In this document: one piece after another, positions 8,150 through 17,001 of the stretch
How the letters are laid out: each line of letters begins with the position of its first letter
Numbering within the stretch: position 1 is the stretch's first letter
Assembly: GCA_944412495.1 (NCBI GenBank)
Contig: CALYBL010000015.1
Span: 1 to 38,218, forward strand
Length of the DNA stretch: 38,218 bases
From: an uncultured Clostridia bacterium
Lineage (GTDB): Bacteria > Bacillota > Clostridia > Oscillospirales > Acutalibacteraceae
Direction of reading: 5' to 3'
Translations under genes and position numbers: made by a program
Notes under the pieces: model-generated
What the model was told of the DNA's origin: nothing
Seen by the model: only the letters and a program-made list of their open reading frames with translations
Databases searched by the model: none

Positions 8150-9523
8150 CTATTCGTCCTTGTCAGCGTAAGGCTCTATGAGCAGGACCTTTTTCGTGCC
8201 GCCGTCCACAGCTGCGGATTTATCCGCACCAAACCCTGCGACCCATAAGACCTTTTCACTGCCATCCGCTATTATCGGCACCGAGCTTCGCAGCCTTGGC
8301 GGAATTCCCGCCTCGTTAAACAGCTTTTTCAGACTTTTTGTGACGTTGCGCCTTAAGAGCGTTATCCTGTCTCCGTCTCTGCGCTGCCTTAAATGTAGAT
8401 TGGGGTTTATTTTATCATAGTCAAGCGAACAGTTTAATAATTTTTTGTTAACATTTTTAAGTTTTTCAAATTCCTTAGCGTCAATTATGGAAATTTTTAT
8501 CCCCTTAGCAAAAAAAACGCCGCTGCTCAAATCTATATCGGCAAACTCCACCGCTTTTTCGTCATAGCTTTCAATATACAGCCTTCCCTTTCTCACCGAC
8601 GCCGTATATCCGCCGCCGAGGTCGGCGCGCCCGGTGCCGCGGCGGACCATGTCAAGCAGCAGCTTTGCTCCCGTTCTCGACAGCTCCAAGCCGTATTCCC
8701 CGGCTGCCAGCCTGAAGAGCCGTACCAATAGCCCGTCGGGCAGGGAAATAAGCTCCGATATCAAGACCCCGCCTTTAAAGCCGTCGTGAGCTTTCTCCTT
8801 TATTCTTCCCCACGCAGCGCGGCATTCGCTCTCAAGCAGCTCCTCGTCCATGCGGTTGTGCTGCGAGGCAAAATATATATTCCGCAGCGCTGCGCCGTTT
8901 ATCTCCAGCATGGCGGGGATTATATGCTTCCTTATTTTATTGCGGGCATATACCTCTTCAAGGTTTGTGGAGTCGGTCACATAGCTTATATTGTTTTTTA
9001 TGCAGTATTCCTCAATCTCCGCACGGCTGCAGGCAAGCAGCGGGCGGATTATCCTGCCGCGGACCGGCGGGATGCCGCACATGCCCTTAAGGCCCGTGCC
9101 GCGGATAAGGTTTATAAGCACCGTCTCGGCGTTGTCGTTTAAATTATGCGCCGTCGCTATCTTAAACTCCGCCGGGACGCAGCCTTCAAAAAACTCATAT
9201 CTCAGCCGGCGTCCGCACTCCTCATGTCCCTCGCCTGTCTGCGCCGCAGCTGCCGGCACGTCCGCTCTTCCGACGTGAAGCCTTATGCCCAAAGACTCGC
9301 ATACCCTCTTTACAAACTCCTCATCCCTGTCGGCCTCTGCGCCGCGTATCATGTGATTGAAATGCGCAGCCTCGATGGTTTTTATGCCGAGTGACTCTCT
9401 TAGCTCGCACAGCAAATGGAGCAGCGCCATCGAGTCTGCGCCGCCCGATACCGCCACAAGCACACGGCTCCCCTCAGGAAGCATGCTGTATTTTTTTATC
9501 GTGCTTATCGCTTTATCCTTCAT
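8150..9523 (-). CDS. tilS: tRNA(Ile)-lysidine synthase
   Basis: TilS changes C34 of the CAU-anticodon tRNA-Ile to lysidine with ATP and lysine, so that the tRNA reads AUA instead of AUG. The PP-loop signature SGGADS is at 26-31, followed by AAHFNHMIRGAEADRDE and TAHNLNDNAETVL in the N-terminal ATPase. The C-terminal TilS domain includes LHLRQRRDGDRITLLRRNVTKSLKK... from about 380 onward (key basic residues). At 457 residues it is full length. Its ATG lies 11 bases inside the end of dnaB, so translation is probably coupled. The enzyme matters here because neighbouring genes use AUA as the main Ile codon. Confidence 0.95.
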   Translation of the reverse strand: MKDKAISTIKKYSMLPEGSRVLVAVSGGADSMALLHLLCELRESLGIKTIEAAHFNHMIRGAEADRDEEFVKRVCESLGIRLHVGRADVPAAAAQTGEGHEECGRRLRYEFFEGCVPAEFKIATAHNLNDNAETVLINLIRGTGLKGMCGIPPVRGRIIRPLLACSRAEIEEYCIKNNISYVTDSTNLEEVYARNKIRKHIIPAMLEINGAALRNIYFASQHNRMDEELLESECRAAWGRIKEKAHDGFKGGVLISELISLPDGLLVRLFRLAAGEYGLELSRTGAKLLLDMVRRGTGRADLGGGYTASVRKGRLYIESYDEKAVEFADIDLSSGVFFAKGIKISIIDAKEFEKLKNVNKKLLNCSLDYDKINPNLHLRQRRDGDRITLLRRNVTKSLKKLFNEAGIPPRLRSSVPIIADGSEKVLWVAGFGADKSAAVDGGTKKVLLIEPYADKDE

Positions 9524-10889
9524 TTCGGTATGCTTCCTGTGCCGTAAAACGGGTGAACTCGCCCGTCCAGTGCAGCTTGACGGTCCCCGTTTCGCCGTGG
9601 CGGTTTTTGGCGACTATCACCTCGGCCGAAGTGTTGTCCGGCGGTGCGCCGTCCTCATCCGCGTCAGCCTGATAATAGCTTTCCCTGTAAAGGAACAGCA
9701 CTATATCCGCATCCTGCTCGATAGAGCCGGATTCCCTCAAATCCGCAAGCTGCGGGCGGTGCGACTTGCCCTTTACCTCGGTGCCGCGCGAAAGCTGAGC
9801 ACAGACCAGCACCGGTACGCCCAAATCCTTCGCCATTATCTTCAGGTTCCGCGTTATGTCGCTTACCTCCTGCACCCTGTTCTCCGTCCGGCGGGCCGAG
9901 CGCATGAGCTGGAGATAGTCTATTATCACAAGATCGGTCTTTTTCATGCGGCGGACCTTCGCCTTTATCTCCGGCACCGTTATGCCGGAGGACTCGTCAA
10001 AATATATCGGCGCCTTTGACAGCACGTCGCTTGCCTGTATCAGCCGCGTCCATTCGGGGCCGGATATGTCGCCGCTGCGCAGCTTCTCGCTCTTTATCGA
10101 CGCCTCGTCCGACAGCATGCGCTGCGCTAACTGGTCGCGCGTCATCTCCAGCGAGAAAAAGCAGACGGATCTGCCCTGCTGCACCGCCACATTACGAGCC
10201 ACGTTCAGTGCAAAGCTCGTCTTGCCCATGCCGGGGCGCGCGCCGAGTATTATGAGGTCGGATTTGTTAAGCCCTGTTATTATACGGTCAAGGTCGGATA
10301 TTCCGCAGGGTATTCCGATATAATCTGCGCGGGTCTCGGGGTTGGATATTTTGTCTATGCGGTCAAGCGTCTCGTTTACTATTACATCCTTTATATGCCT
10401 CAGGCCGGTGACTTCCTTGCCCTGCCTTATCTCGAATATGCGCTGCTCGGCCGAATCTAGAAGCACGCCGGCGTCCGCCGTTCCCTCGGCCGCGTCGGAA
10501 ATGATTTCCCGCGCGGCGCTTATAAGTGAACGTATATAATACTTCTCACGCACTATTGCGGCATAGCTTTCTATATTTGCAACCGACGGCACCGTCTGCG
10601 CAAGCTGAACAAGATACGCCTTGCCGCCGGCATCGTCGTACAGCCCGGACTTTTTAAGCTCCTCCAGCACCGTCACGGTATCTATCCTTGCGCTGAGCTG
10701 GAACATATCGAATATGACCCTGTAAATGGCCTGATGCTGCGGCAGATAAAAATGCTCCGCCTTAATGGTGTCGGCCACACGGGTTATGCTGGGCGGGTCG
10801 AGCAGTATGCCGCCCAGCACCGACTGCTCCGCTTCAAGCGAAAACGGCGCCTGCTGTCCGTATTCGGGAAAGAGATTCTGCTCCGGCAA
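9513..10889 (-). CDS. dnaB: Replicative DNA helicase DnaB
   Basis: The hexameric helicase unwinds the replication fork. The 458-residue protein has the N-terminal DnaB domain (about 10-115, starting with PFSLEAEQSVLGGILLD), then the RecA-like ATPase with Walker A GARPGMGKT (216-224) and Walker B region VIIDYLQLM, and the late VIVAKNRHGETG loop. No intein or insertion interrupts it. The start is TTG (10887-10889) with AAAGGAG 8-9 nt before it; the next downstream ATG would remove part of the conserved N-terminal domain. It follows rplI by 27 bases, a conserved Firmicute pair, and overlaps tilS. Confidence 0.97.
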   Translation of the reverse strand: MPEQNLFPEYGQQAPFSLEAEQSVLGGILLDPPSITRVADTIKAEHFYLPQHQAIYRVIFDMFQLSARIDTVTVLEELKKSGLYDDAGGKAYLVQLAQTVPSVANIESYAAIVREKYYIRSLISAAREIISDAAEGTADAGVLLDSAEQRIFEIRQGKEVTGLRHIKDVIVNETLDRIDKISNPETRADYIGIPCGISDLDRIITGLNKSDLIILGARPGMGKTSFALNVARNVAVQQGRSVCFFSLEMTRDQLAQRMLSDEASIKSEKLRSGDISGPEWTRLIQASDVLSKAPIYFDESSGITVPEIKAKVRRMKKTDLVIIDYLQLMRSARRTENRVQEVSDITRNLKIMAKDLGVPVLVCAQLSRGTEVKGKSHRPQLADLRESGSIEQDADIVLFLYRESYYQADADEDGAPPDNTSAEVIVAKNRHGETGTVKLHWTGEFTRFTAQEAYRNEG

Positions 10890-10916
10890 CTTAAATACAC
10901 TCCTTTGCCATAAGGG

Positions 10917-11360
10917 CTACTCCGTAACCATTACCTTTACGTTTGCTGTCATGCCCGTGTGCAGCTTTACCTGCACGTCATATGCGCCGTACGCCTTGAT
11001 GTCAGCCGGCACCGACACCTTTTTCTTGTCAAGCGTCACGCCGAAGGCCTTGCTTATTTCCTCGGCAATCTCCTTTGCGGTAACGGCGCCGAAAAGCTTG
11101 CCGCTCTCTCCCGCCTTGGCATGTATGGTGACAGCTTTTCCGTCTATCCTGTCGAATATGTCCTGTGCGGCCGCGCGTTCCTCCTCAAGATGATGCGCCT
11201 TTGCCGCCGCCTTGTTCTTTATGTCGTTTAACGCCGCTGCCGAAGCCTCCACCGCGAGCCCTCTCGGCAGCAGGAAGTTCCTTGCGTAGCCGTCGGATAT
11301 TTCCTTTACCTCTCCGGCCTTGCCCTTGCCCTTTACGTCTGCTTTAAATACTACCTTCAT
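10917..11360 (-). CDS. rplI: Large ribosomal subunit protein bL9
   Basis: bL9 binds 23S rRNA at the base of the L1 stalk. The 147-residue chain begins [17 protein letters not shown], followed by the family signature [13 protein letters not shown] (residues about 24-36), a long charged helix, and the C-terminal domain with [13 protein letters not shown]. The frame is open 24 bases further upstream, but the ATG at 11358-11360 is preceded by GGAGG at 7 nt and matches the family N-terminus. It is followed by dnaB with a 27-base gap. The usual upstream partner, the GdpP-type gene, is also upstream here but separated by an unusually long spacer of about 370 bases. Confidence 0.96.
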   Translation of the reverse strand: MKVVFKADVKGKGKAGEVKEISDGYARNFLLPRGLAVEASAAALNDIKNKAAAKAHHLEEERAAAQDIFDRIDGKAVTIHAKAGESGKLFGAVTAKEIAEEISKAFGVTLDKKKVSVPADIKAYGAYDVQVKLHTGMTANVKVMVTE

Positions 11361-11729
11361 TTGTATCCTCCGTTCCATAGTCAAAAACAGTTAATGTAAT
11401 TTTGTTTGCTATTTGCGGCCGCATTTTCTGTGCATGCCGGCAGATGCGGCAGTTGGTTCCGGCATGTTCGCCGCAGGTGTCTGTTAACCCGGCTTAGCCC
11501 GCAGGATTAAGCACGGCGGTGTTTTAAATCTGTCAGACAGTCTAAGCCAAGCATCTTCACCGCATTCCCGCAGACATCCGGCGTTATCCTTCCTGCCCTT
11601 ATACTTTAGTTATTTGCCGCGCCGGCATAGTCGGCCTTTCTAAACGAGCCGGATAAAGCCGGCATAGCCGCTGCAAAGCTGTTTTAAGCTCCGCCTCAGC
11701 CGTCTGCTCATGTGACAGCCGAAAAATTT
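11361..11729. other. Spacer between gdpP and rplI
   Basis: About 370 bases without a gene. On the minus strand just after gdpP there is a short GC-rich inverted repeat (GCCGG/CCGGC around 11649-11663) followed by TCGTTT, a weak terminator candidate. The 10-mer GCCGGCATAG occurs twice, at 11621 and 11658. No convincing promoter for rplI is visible. In most Firmicutes these two genes are close, so the gap is noteworthy. Confidence 0.4.
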
Positions 11730-13691
11730 CTATGCAATGCTCTCATTATAATCATTTATGGCGTCTATGAGCATGCGCTTGGCCTCGAAAAGCGTGGTAT
11801 CCTTGAGCTGAGCCGCCGCCATCGTCATATGCCCGCCGCCGCCGAGCTTTTCCATTATAAGCTGGACGTTTATCTTCCCGAAGGAGCGCGCGGATATATT
11901 TACGATATCATTTATATGCATTATTACAAACGATGCATCGACGCCGGATATCGACAGCAGCTCGTCCGCTGCCTGCGCCGCCACTATTCGTATATTCCCG
12001 TCCTTGGAATCGGTGGTAGCTATCGCGCAGCCGCCTATTATTTCCGCCGACGATACTATCTGCGAACGCGTCATATATAAATCCATGCTGCCGGAAAACA
12101 GCCGCTTGACCTCCACAGGGTCGGCGCCTCTGCTGCGGAGAAAGGCCGCCGCCTCAAACGTGCGGACGCCGGTGCGCAGCACAAAGTTGCGGGTATCAAG
12201 CATTATGCCGGACATGAGCGCCTCCGACTCAAGCGAGCCGACAAAATGCTCGCCCATGTACTGAAGCATTTCCGTCACCAGCTCGCAGGTCGACGACGAA
12301 TACGGCTCGTGATAGAATATCACAGCGTTGTTTATATAATCCACCGTCCTGCGGTGATGGTCAATCACAACTACCGTGCTGCACTTTTTAAACACCTCGG
12401 GAGAATCCAGCAGCTCGGCTATGTGCGAATCAACGACAATAAGCAGTGTGCGCTTAGTTATCATGTGCAGCGCCTGCTCCGGTTCAATGACGGCATCGGT
12501 TATGCCGTGCTGCTCCATTCGCTCCAGCAGCGGAAGCGCAAGCGATTTTGCCCGCGTCATAACTATCTTGCCGGTTTTCTCCAGCTCGACGACCGCGCGC
12601 CAGAGTCCGACCGCCGCGCCCAGCGCGTCAAGGTCGGCATAGCCGTGGCCCATTATCAGCACGTTGTCGCTGCTTAAAATAAGCTCCTTTACGGCCGACG
12701 CAACTATCCTCGCGCGGACTTTTGTCCTGCGCTCCACCGTTTTTGAGGCGCTGCCAAAAAATTTATATTCATTCTTGACCTTTATCGCCGCCTGGTCGCC
12801 GCCACGGCCCAGCACCATGTCGAGCGCCTGACGGGCGTTTAAATCGCACTCCTTAAGCGTGCTTCCGCACCCGGCGCCTATCGAAAGGCTCAGCCCTCCG
12901 GCGTGTCCCTCTACCGTCAGGCCCTTTACTGTCTCCAATATCTTAAATTTATCACGGCGCATATCGTCAAGCATGCGCTCCTCCATAACTAAAAGATAGC
13001 GGTCGGAGGAGAGCTTTGTCAGCAGCGCGTCGGAGTCCTGCGCAAGGCTCTCAACCAGATTGTCAATCTCTCCCGATATTACAGCGCGCTCGCTGTTTTT
13101 CCATTCCTTGGTGACATCGTCAAGATTGTCTATCGTTATTAGCATAACGACAGGCCGGCTCTCGCCGTATCTCTTCGCTGTCTGCTTAAGGTTTGTCTCA
13201 TCGAAGAAATACAGTATCTTTGTATGCCTGTCGTCTCTTTCAGAGTCGCTCTGGTAAACCGAATAGCTCTTATTATCATATTCAACGTCTGCGCGGCGGT
13301 TAGACTGAAGTATGTCCTCCGTCTCCGTGCCTATAATAAAGCCGTAATGCTCGCCGTAAGCGTCCCTCCCGTGCAGGACATGCGTACGGAAAGCCTCGTT
13401 GTACCATATTATCTCGCCGGTGGCGTGCGTAACGAGGATCGGCATGGCAAAGCTGCTGAGTATGTCGGAGCCCTCCTGCCTCAAATCGTCGGCAAGGCTG
13501 TATATATACTTCCTTATGTCCTTATTGAGCATTCTGAGCCTTATAAACACAAATACAAGCGCCGCCAGAGACACCGCAGCCGCCACTATGGCGTATCTCC
13601 AGTCAAGCACTGCGATATACGCCGTCTGCATAAGCATAACTATAACGAGCACAAGTATCACAGGCGTTAAGTTCCAGATATTGCGTTTCAT
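11730..13691 (-). CDS. gdpP: Cyclic-di-AMP phosphodiesterase, GdpP type (DHH/DHHA1)
   Basis: GdpP hydrolyses c-di-AMP to pApA and so controls osmolyte transport and cell wall homeostasis. With the chosen start the protein has 653 residues: two transmembrane helices (about 8-25 and 34-52), a PAS-like domain (about 70-160), a degenerate GGDEF domain in which the signature reads SSDRY, then the DHH domain with GHGYADLDALG (348-358) and VVIDHH (441-446), and DHHA1 with GGGGHMTMAA near the end. The first metal motif differs from the usual GHxxPDxDA form. The ATG at 13689-13691 has AGGAGA 6 nt upstream; the TTG 18 bases earlier would lie on top of this site. It lies upstream of rplI-dnaB, as is typical. 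Confidence 0.93.
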   Translation of the reverse strand: MKRNIWNLTPVILVLVIVMLMQTAYIAVLDWRYAIVAAAVSLAALVFVFIRLRMLNKDIRKYIYSLADDLRQEGSDILSSFAMPILVTHATGEIIWYNEAFRTHVLHGRDAYGEHYGFIIGTETEDILQSNRRADVEYDNKSYSVYQSDSERDDRHTKILYFFDETNLKQTAKRYGESRPVVMLITIDNLDDVTKEWKNSERAVISGEIDNLVESLAQDSDALLTKLSSDRYLLVMEERMLDDMRRDKFKILETVKGLTVEGHAGGLSLSIGAGCGSTLKECDLNARQALDMVLGRGGDQAAIKVKNEYKFFGSASKTVERRTKVRARIVASAVKELILSSDNVLIMGHGYADLDALGAAVGLWRAVVELEKTGKIVMTRAKSLALPLLERMEQHGITDAVIEPEQALHMITKRTLLIVVDSHIAELLDSPEVFKKCSTVVVIDHHRRTVDYINNAVIFYHEPYSSSTCELVTEMLQYMGEHFVGSLESEALMSGIMLDTRNFVLRTGVRTFEAAAFLRSRGADPVEVKRLFSGSMDLYMTRSQIVSSAEIIGGCAIATTDSKDGNIRIVAAQAADELLSISGVDASFVIMHINDIVNISARSFGKINVQLIMEKLGGGGHMTMAAAQLKDTTLFEAKRMLIDAINDYNESIA

Positions 13692-13756
13692 CCGATTTCT
13701 CCTATTCAAGCGTCAGTGCACATCCCTATGCAAATATGTCCGCTTATATATCTCTT

Positions 13757-13770
13757 CCCGCATATGCGGG
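13757..13770. promoter_or_regulatory. Perfect 14-bp palindrome in the gdpP leader
   Basis: CCCGCATATGCGGG is a perfect palindrome lying between the putative extended -10 (13810-13818) and the gdpP start. It is flanked on both sides by TCT/AGA. It could be an operator for a dimeric repressor or an mRNA hairpin. No regulator can be assigned. Confidence 0.4.
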
Positions 13771-13809
13771 AGAACTGCAGCTGCAAAAATCAATGCAGGC
13801 CCTCTTCAA

Positions 13810-13818
13810 ATTATATCA
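13810..13818 (-). promoter_or_regulatory. Extended -10 promoter candidate for gdpP
   Basis: On the minus strand TGATATAAT is a perfect extended -10 (TGnTATAAT). No good -35 lies 17 nt upstream, which is acceptable for extended -10 promoters. It would give a leader of roughly 110 nt before gdpP. Confidence 0.45.
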
Positions 13819-13924
13819 GCACGGTCAAGCCTCTGCGAGACACTGTGCGCAATTAGCTAATGCTTTACATATTTTTCTGCACGGCAGCCCTGCCGATAAA
13901 CCTCAAAAAGCAAGATTAGAAGAC

Positions 13925-14215
13925 TCTTATATGCCGAAAACTTTGCTTTCGTCTGTGCGTGAGGTTATTTAAAGCTGATTTTTACACTTTTCTCTTTTCC
14001 CTTAAGCCTTTATAGGTCCTTTAAAAATCAGCTTGCGGGTGTCTCTCAGGCGCCGAAAGCTTTGCTTTCGTTTGCGCTGTGAGGTTATTTAAAGCTGATT
14101 TTTACACTTTTCTCTTTTCCCTTAAGCCCTTATAGGCCGTTAAAATCAGCTTGCAATGTTCTCTCAGGCGCCGAAAGCTTTGCTTTCGTCTGCGCCGTGA
14201 GGTTATTATAACACA
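13925..14215. repeat. 119-bp structured tandem repeat, about 2.4 copies
   Basis: A unit beginning GCCGAAA starts at 13933, 14052 and 14170, giving periods of 119 and 118 bp. Each unit holds two secondary structures. The first is CTCAGGCGC / GCGC(C/T)GTGAG enclosing the perfect hairpin CGAAAGC-TTT-GCTTTCG. The second pairs AAGCTGATTTTT with AAAAATCAGCTT across about 45 nt. Differences between copies largely preserve pairing (for example the GCGCTGTGAG and GCGCCGTGAG arms). It lies between gdpP and the rnj terminator. It is not a CRISPR: units are too long and spacers absent. Confidence 0.8.
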
Positions 14216-14239
14216 TAATATCAGCATAGACAATTATTT

Positions 14240-14292
14240 TAAAATAAAAGCACAGCGGCCGCACCGTGTTAAACAATGCGGCCGCTGTGCTT
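14240..14292 (-). terminator. Strong rho-independent terminator of the RNase J gene
   Basis: The 16-bp arms AAGCACAGCGGCCGCA (14248-14263) and its exact complement (14277-14292) flank a 13-nt loop. On the minus strand the hairpin is followed by TTTATTTT. It lies 47 bases after the RNase J stop codon and is the strongest terminator in the window. Confidence 0.9.
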
Positions 14293-14338
14293 GCACATAT
14301 ATTAAGCTTCCTGCGCCTGAGCCGGAGCTCCGATTCAA

Positions 14339-16249
14339 TCACACTTCCATTATTATCGGAAGTATCATTGGGCTGCGCTTGGTCCTCTCCCACAAAAATC
14401 TCGACAGCTCGTCGCGCACCTTTGTCTTTATGCCGTTCCAGTCCTTCGTCCCGGAGCCATAGCATTTATCAAGGGCGTGTTCCGCCACTTTGCAGGCGTC
14501 ATCAAGCAGCGTCTCCGACTCCTTCACATACACAAAGCCGCGTGACACTATGTCCGGACCGGCGACTATTTCGCCCGTCACAGAGTCTATTGTCATCACC
14601 GCGACAATAAGCCCGTCTTCTGCAAGATGCTTGCGGTCGCGCAGCACTATGCTGCCCACGTCGCCGACGCCAAGCCCGTCTACAAGCACTCTGCCCGACG
14701 GCACCGTGCCCGCAAACTTCATGCCCTTCTCCGATATTTCTATTATCTTGCCTATTTCCGGTATGATGGTATTTTTCTCGCTTATGCCGAGACTGCGCGC
14801 CAGTCCTATATGCTTTACAAGGTGCTTGTACTCGCCGTGTATCGGCAAAAAGAACTTCGGGTCGACAAGGCCTATCATGAGCTTGAGCTCCTCCTGATAA
14901 GCGTGGCCGGACACATGCACCTCGTACATCTTCTCGTATACCACCTGTGCGCCGAGCTTGAGCAGCTCGTTTACAACGTTCGACACGAGCTTTTCGTTGC
15001 CGGGTATGGGAGTCGCCGATATGATTATCAGGTCGTTGGGCCCGACGGTCACCTGACGGTGCTCCGACAGCGCCATCCTGTGCAGCGCCGACATCGGCTC
15101 GCCCTGACTGCCGGTCGTTATTATGACTATCTGCTCCGGCGGGTATTTTTTCATCTCGTCAAGCTCTATCATAACGCCCTTGGGCACGTTAAGATACCCA
15201 AGCTCTATCCCGACGCCGACGACATTGACCATGCTTCGTCCGGAAACACACACCTTTCTCCTGCATCTCGCCGCCTCGTCTATTATCTGCTGCACGCGGT
15301 GTATATTCGACGAGAAGGTCGCGACTATTATCCTGCGCTTCTCCGCCTTTTTAAACAGCGTGGAGAACGAATCGCCGACCTTGCGCTCGCTCATGGAAAA
15401 GCCCGGGCGCTCGGCGTTGGTCGACTCCGACAGCAGCGCCAGCACGCCCTCCTTTCCGAGCTGGCCGAAGCGGGCAAGGTCTATTATCTTATCGTCGATG
15501 GGAGTCGTGTCTATCTTAAAGTCGCCCGTGTGCACCAGCACGCCCGCCGGCGTTTTCAGTGCTATCGCGACAGCATCCGGTATCGAGTGGTTTACCCTTA
15601 TAAACTCCGCCTTAAAGCAGCCAAGGTCTATAACGTCACCCGGCGAGACTACGTTAAGCTTTGCAGAGGAAAGCAGTCCGTGCTCCTTAAGCTTCCCCTC
15701 TACAAGCCCCAGCGTGAGCTTGGTGCCGTATACCGGTATGTTGACCTCCCTGAGCAGATACGGCAGTGCGCCTATATGGTCCTCATGGCCGTGGGTCAGC
15801 AGGAGTCCCCTTATCTTATCCTGGTTTTTTACTATATAGGTGAAATCCGGTATGACTATGTCAACGCCCGGCATGTCGCTGTCGGGGAAGGACATGCCGC
15901 AGTCTATTATCACGGCGTCGTCACCGTATTCGTATACGGTTATGTTCTTGCCTATCTCGCCCAGCCCGCCGAGCGGTATCACCCTGACGGGCTGCGCGGG
16001 AACCCTTTTGCTGCTCTTTGATGTCTTGCGCCCTGCTTGGGATTTCTGCTTTGCAGCATTCCCCTTTGCAATGGATTTTAAGCTCTGTGCGCTTTTAACC
16101 GCTGATTTTTTTGCATCTGTGCTGTTTTTTTCAGCCTTAGTGTTTATCCGCCTGCTCTTGCCCGTTTTCGGCGCGGCAGGCTTCCTTGCTGCGCCCTTTG
16201 CCTGTGCAGGCCCGCGCTGCGATGAAGTATTATTTTTGTTGTTTGCCAT
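14339..16249 (-). CDS. rnj: Ribonuclease J with basic N-terminal extension
   Basis: RNase J is a metallo-beta-lactamase/beta-CASP nuclease with 5'-3' exonuclease and endonuclease activity in mRNA decay and rRNA maturation. The core starts near residue 87 (VRVIPLGGLGEIGKN) and carries the zinc motif HGHEDH (153-158), the later HTGDFKID and the beta-CASP signature region with ITTGSQGEPMSAL, then HVSGHA and the C-terminal domain. The first ~86 residues are a Lys/Ala/Ser-rich, probably disordered extension, as in several clostridial and actinobacterial RNase J proteins. GGAGGAG precedes the ATG. With pnp also in this window, two major RNA-decay enzymes are encoded nearby, though on opposite strands. 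Confidence 0.95.
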   Translation of the reverse strand: MANNKNNTSSQRGPAQAKGAARKPAAPKTGKSRRINTKAEKNSTDAKKSAVKSAQSLKSIAKGNAAKQKSQAGRKTSKSSKRVPAQPVRVIPLGGLGEIGKNITVYEYGDDAVIIDCGMSFPDSDMPGVDIVIPDFTYIVKNQDKIRGLLLTHGHEDHIGALPYLLREVNIPVYGTKLTLGLVEGKLKEHGLLSSAKLNVVSPGDVIDLGCFKAEFIRVNHSIPDAVAIALKTPAGVLVHTGDFKIDTTPIDDKIIDLARFGQLGKEGVLALLSESTNAERPGFSMSERKVGDSFSTLFKKAEKRRIIVATFSSNIHRVQQIIDEAARCRRKVCVSGRSMVNVVGVGIELGYLNVPKGVMIELDEMKKYPPEQIVIITTGSQGEPMSALHRMALSEHRQVTVGPNDLIIISATPIPGNEKLVSNVVNELLKLGAQVVYEKMYEVHVSGHAYQEELKLMIGLVDPKFFLPIHGEYKHLVKHIGLARSLGISEKNTIIPEIGKIIEISEKGMKFAGTVPSGRVLVDGLGVGDVGSIVLRDRKHLAEDGLIVAVMTIDSVTGEIVAGPDIVSRGFVYVKESETLLDDACKVAEHALDKCYGSGTKDWNGIKTKVRDELSRFLWERTKRSPMILPIIMEV

Positions 16250-16640
16250 TTTCTCCTCCGTTAATGATTCTTTTTATATGGATATATGTATATGCTCCGA
16301 TTTAATTTATTGTTATATAAGCTCCTGCCTGCGCGCAATGTCCACGTCAGTGCAAATTTCTGCACTGCATGCGCGCAAAGCGCCGTCCTGCTTGCGCGCC
16401 GTTGATTCGCTCGCCGGTATCTGTCTCAAAGCTCCCCAAATTATGTATTGGCGGATAAGCAAAGCTTTATACAGCTTTTTTATGTAATATAAGCATAAAT
16501 TTAAGGCCCGCACGCAATGCTGCATGCATGGCATATTCGTCCGCAGGCGCGGCACGGCAGATATGAGGGCAGACCGTCCGATACCGAAACGGCGCTCCGT
16601 ACAAGCCCTTTTTTATAAAGTCCGGCGTCCGCTTGATTTT
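16250..16640. other. Gene-poor spacer upstream of the RNase J gene
   Basis: About 390 bases with no supportable gene. The minus-strand frame at 16313-16555 lacks a ribosome binding site and family resemblance. The region repeats the themes GCGCGCAA and TGCATGC several times (16330-16400, 16510-16535) but I see no defined repeat unit. The promoter for RNase J is presumably here; no convincing -35/-10 pair was found. Confidence 0.4.
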
Positions 16641-16649
16641 ATCCACAAT

Positions 16650-16913
16650 TTAATCGCAGCAGACGCCAGAAAATAAATCCGGCCACATATTCGAGAATAA
16701 TTGTAACTTATTCGGCTTGTCCATGTCAAGGAAAAATAAAAAGTTTCCCTTTTCAGTCCAAGTGGTGATGATTGAAAATCTGCCGGTTTCACCAATGGCT
16801 ATACCATCCTTTTTATCATACTGCTTGACGTCACTTCCCGGTCCCAAAAGAAACATTTCTATATTATTCTGTGATATAATAATTTTTAAACTATGCTGGA
16901 ATATTATACTCTA
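16650..16913 (-). pseudogene. Remnant of an unrecognised protein gene
   Basis: An 86-codon minus-strand frame between two stops reads like real protein, including GETGRFSIITTWTEKGNFLF and DMDKPNKLQLFSNMWPDLFS. The only early ATG (16854-16856) has no ribosome binding site, and the frame reads sensibly upstream of it until a stop at 16911-16913. This suggests the 3' part of a gene whose beginning is lost. I do not recognise the family. It sits beside the AT-richer HTH regulator gene and may have arrived with it. Confidence 0.35.
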
Positions 16914-16959
16914 CGCTGCGTCGATATCCAGAATCCTACGTTTCGTGTGTGGTGATTTA

Positions 16960-16969
16960 GGCTATAGCC
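16960..16969. promoter_or_regulatory. Short palindrome upstream of the HTH regulator
   Basis: GGCTATAGCC is a perfect 10-bp palindrome 32 bases before the GTG start of the HTH gene, and its TATA core overlaps a promoter-like A/T stretch. XRE-family regulators often bind such sites at their own promoters, so it may be an autoregulatory operator. Confidence 0.3.
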
Positions 16970-17001
16970 ACCTATGATATAGGCAAAAAGGAGGTAACCC
17001 G

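Noticed and set aside
13925-14215. CRISPR array or glycine riboswitch
   Set aside because: Units are 119 bp with no unique spacers, so not CRISPR. The CTCTCAGG string resembles part of the glycine aptamer, but the rest of that aptamer is missing and the orientation does not precede a glycine gene.
14627-16021. Long plus-strand open frame of 464 codons
   Set aside because: It is the antisense shadow of the RNase J gene, which has clear motifs, start site and terminator on the minus strand.
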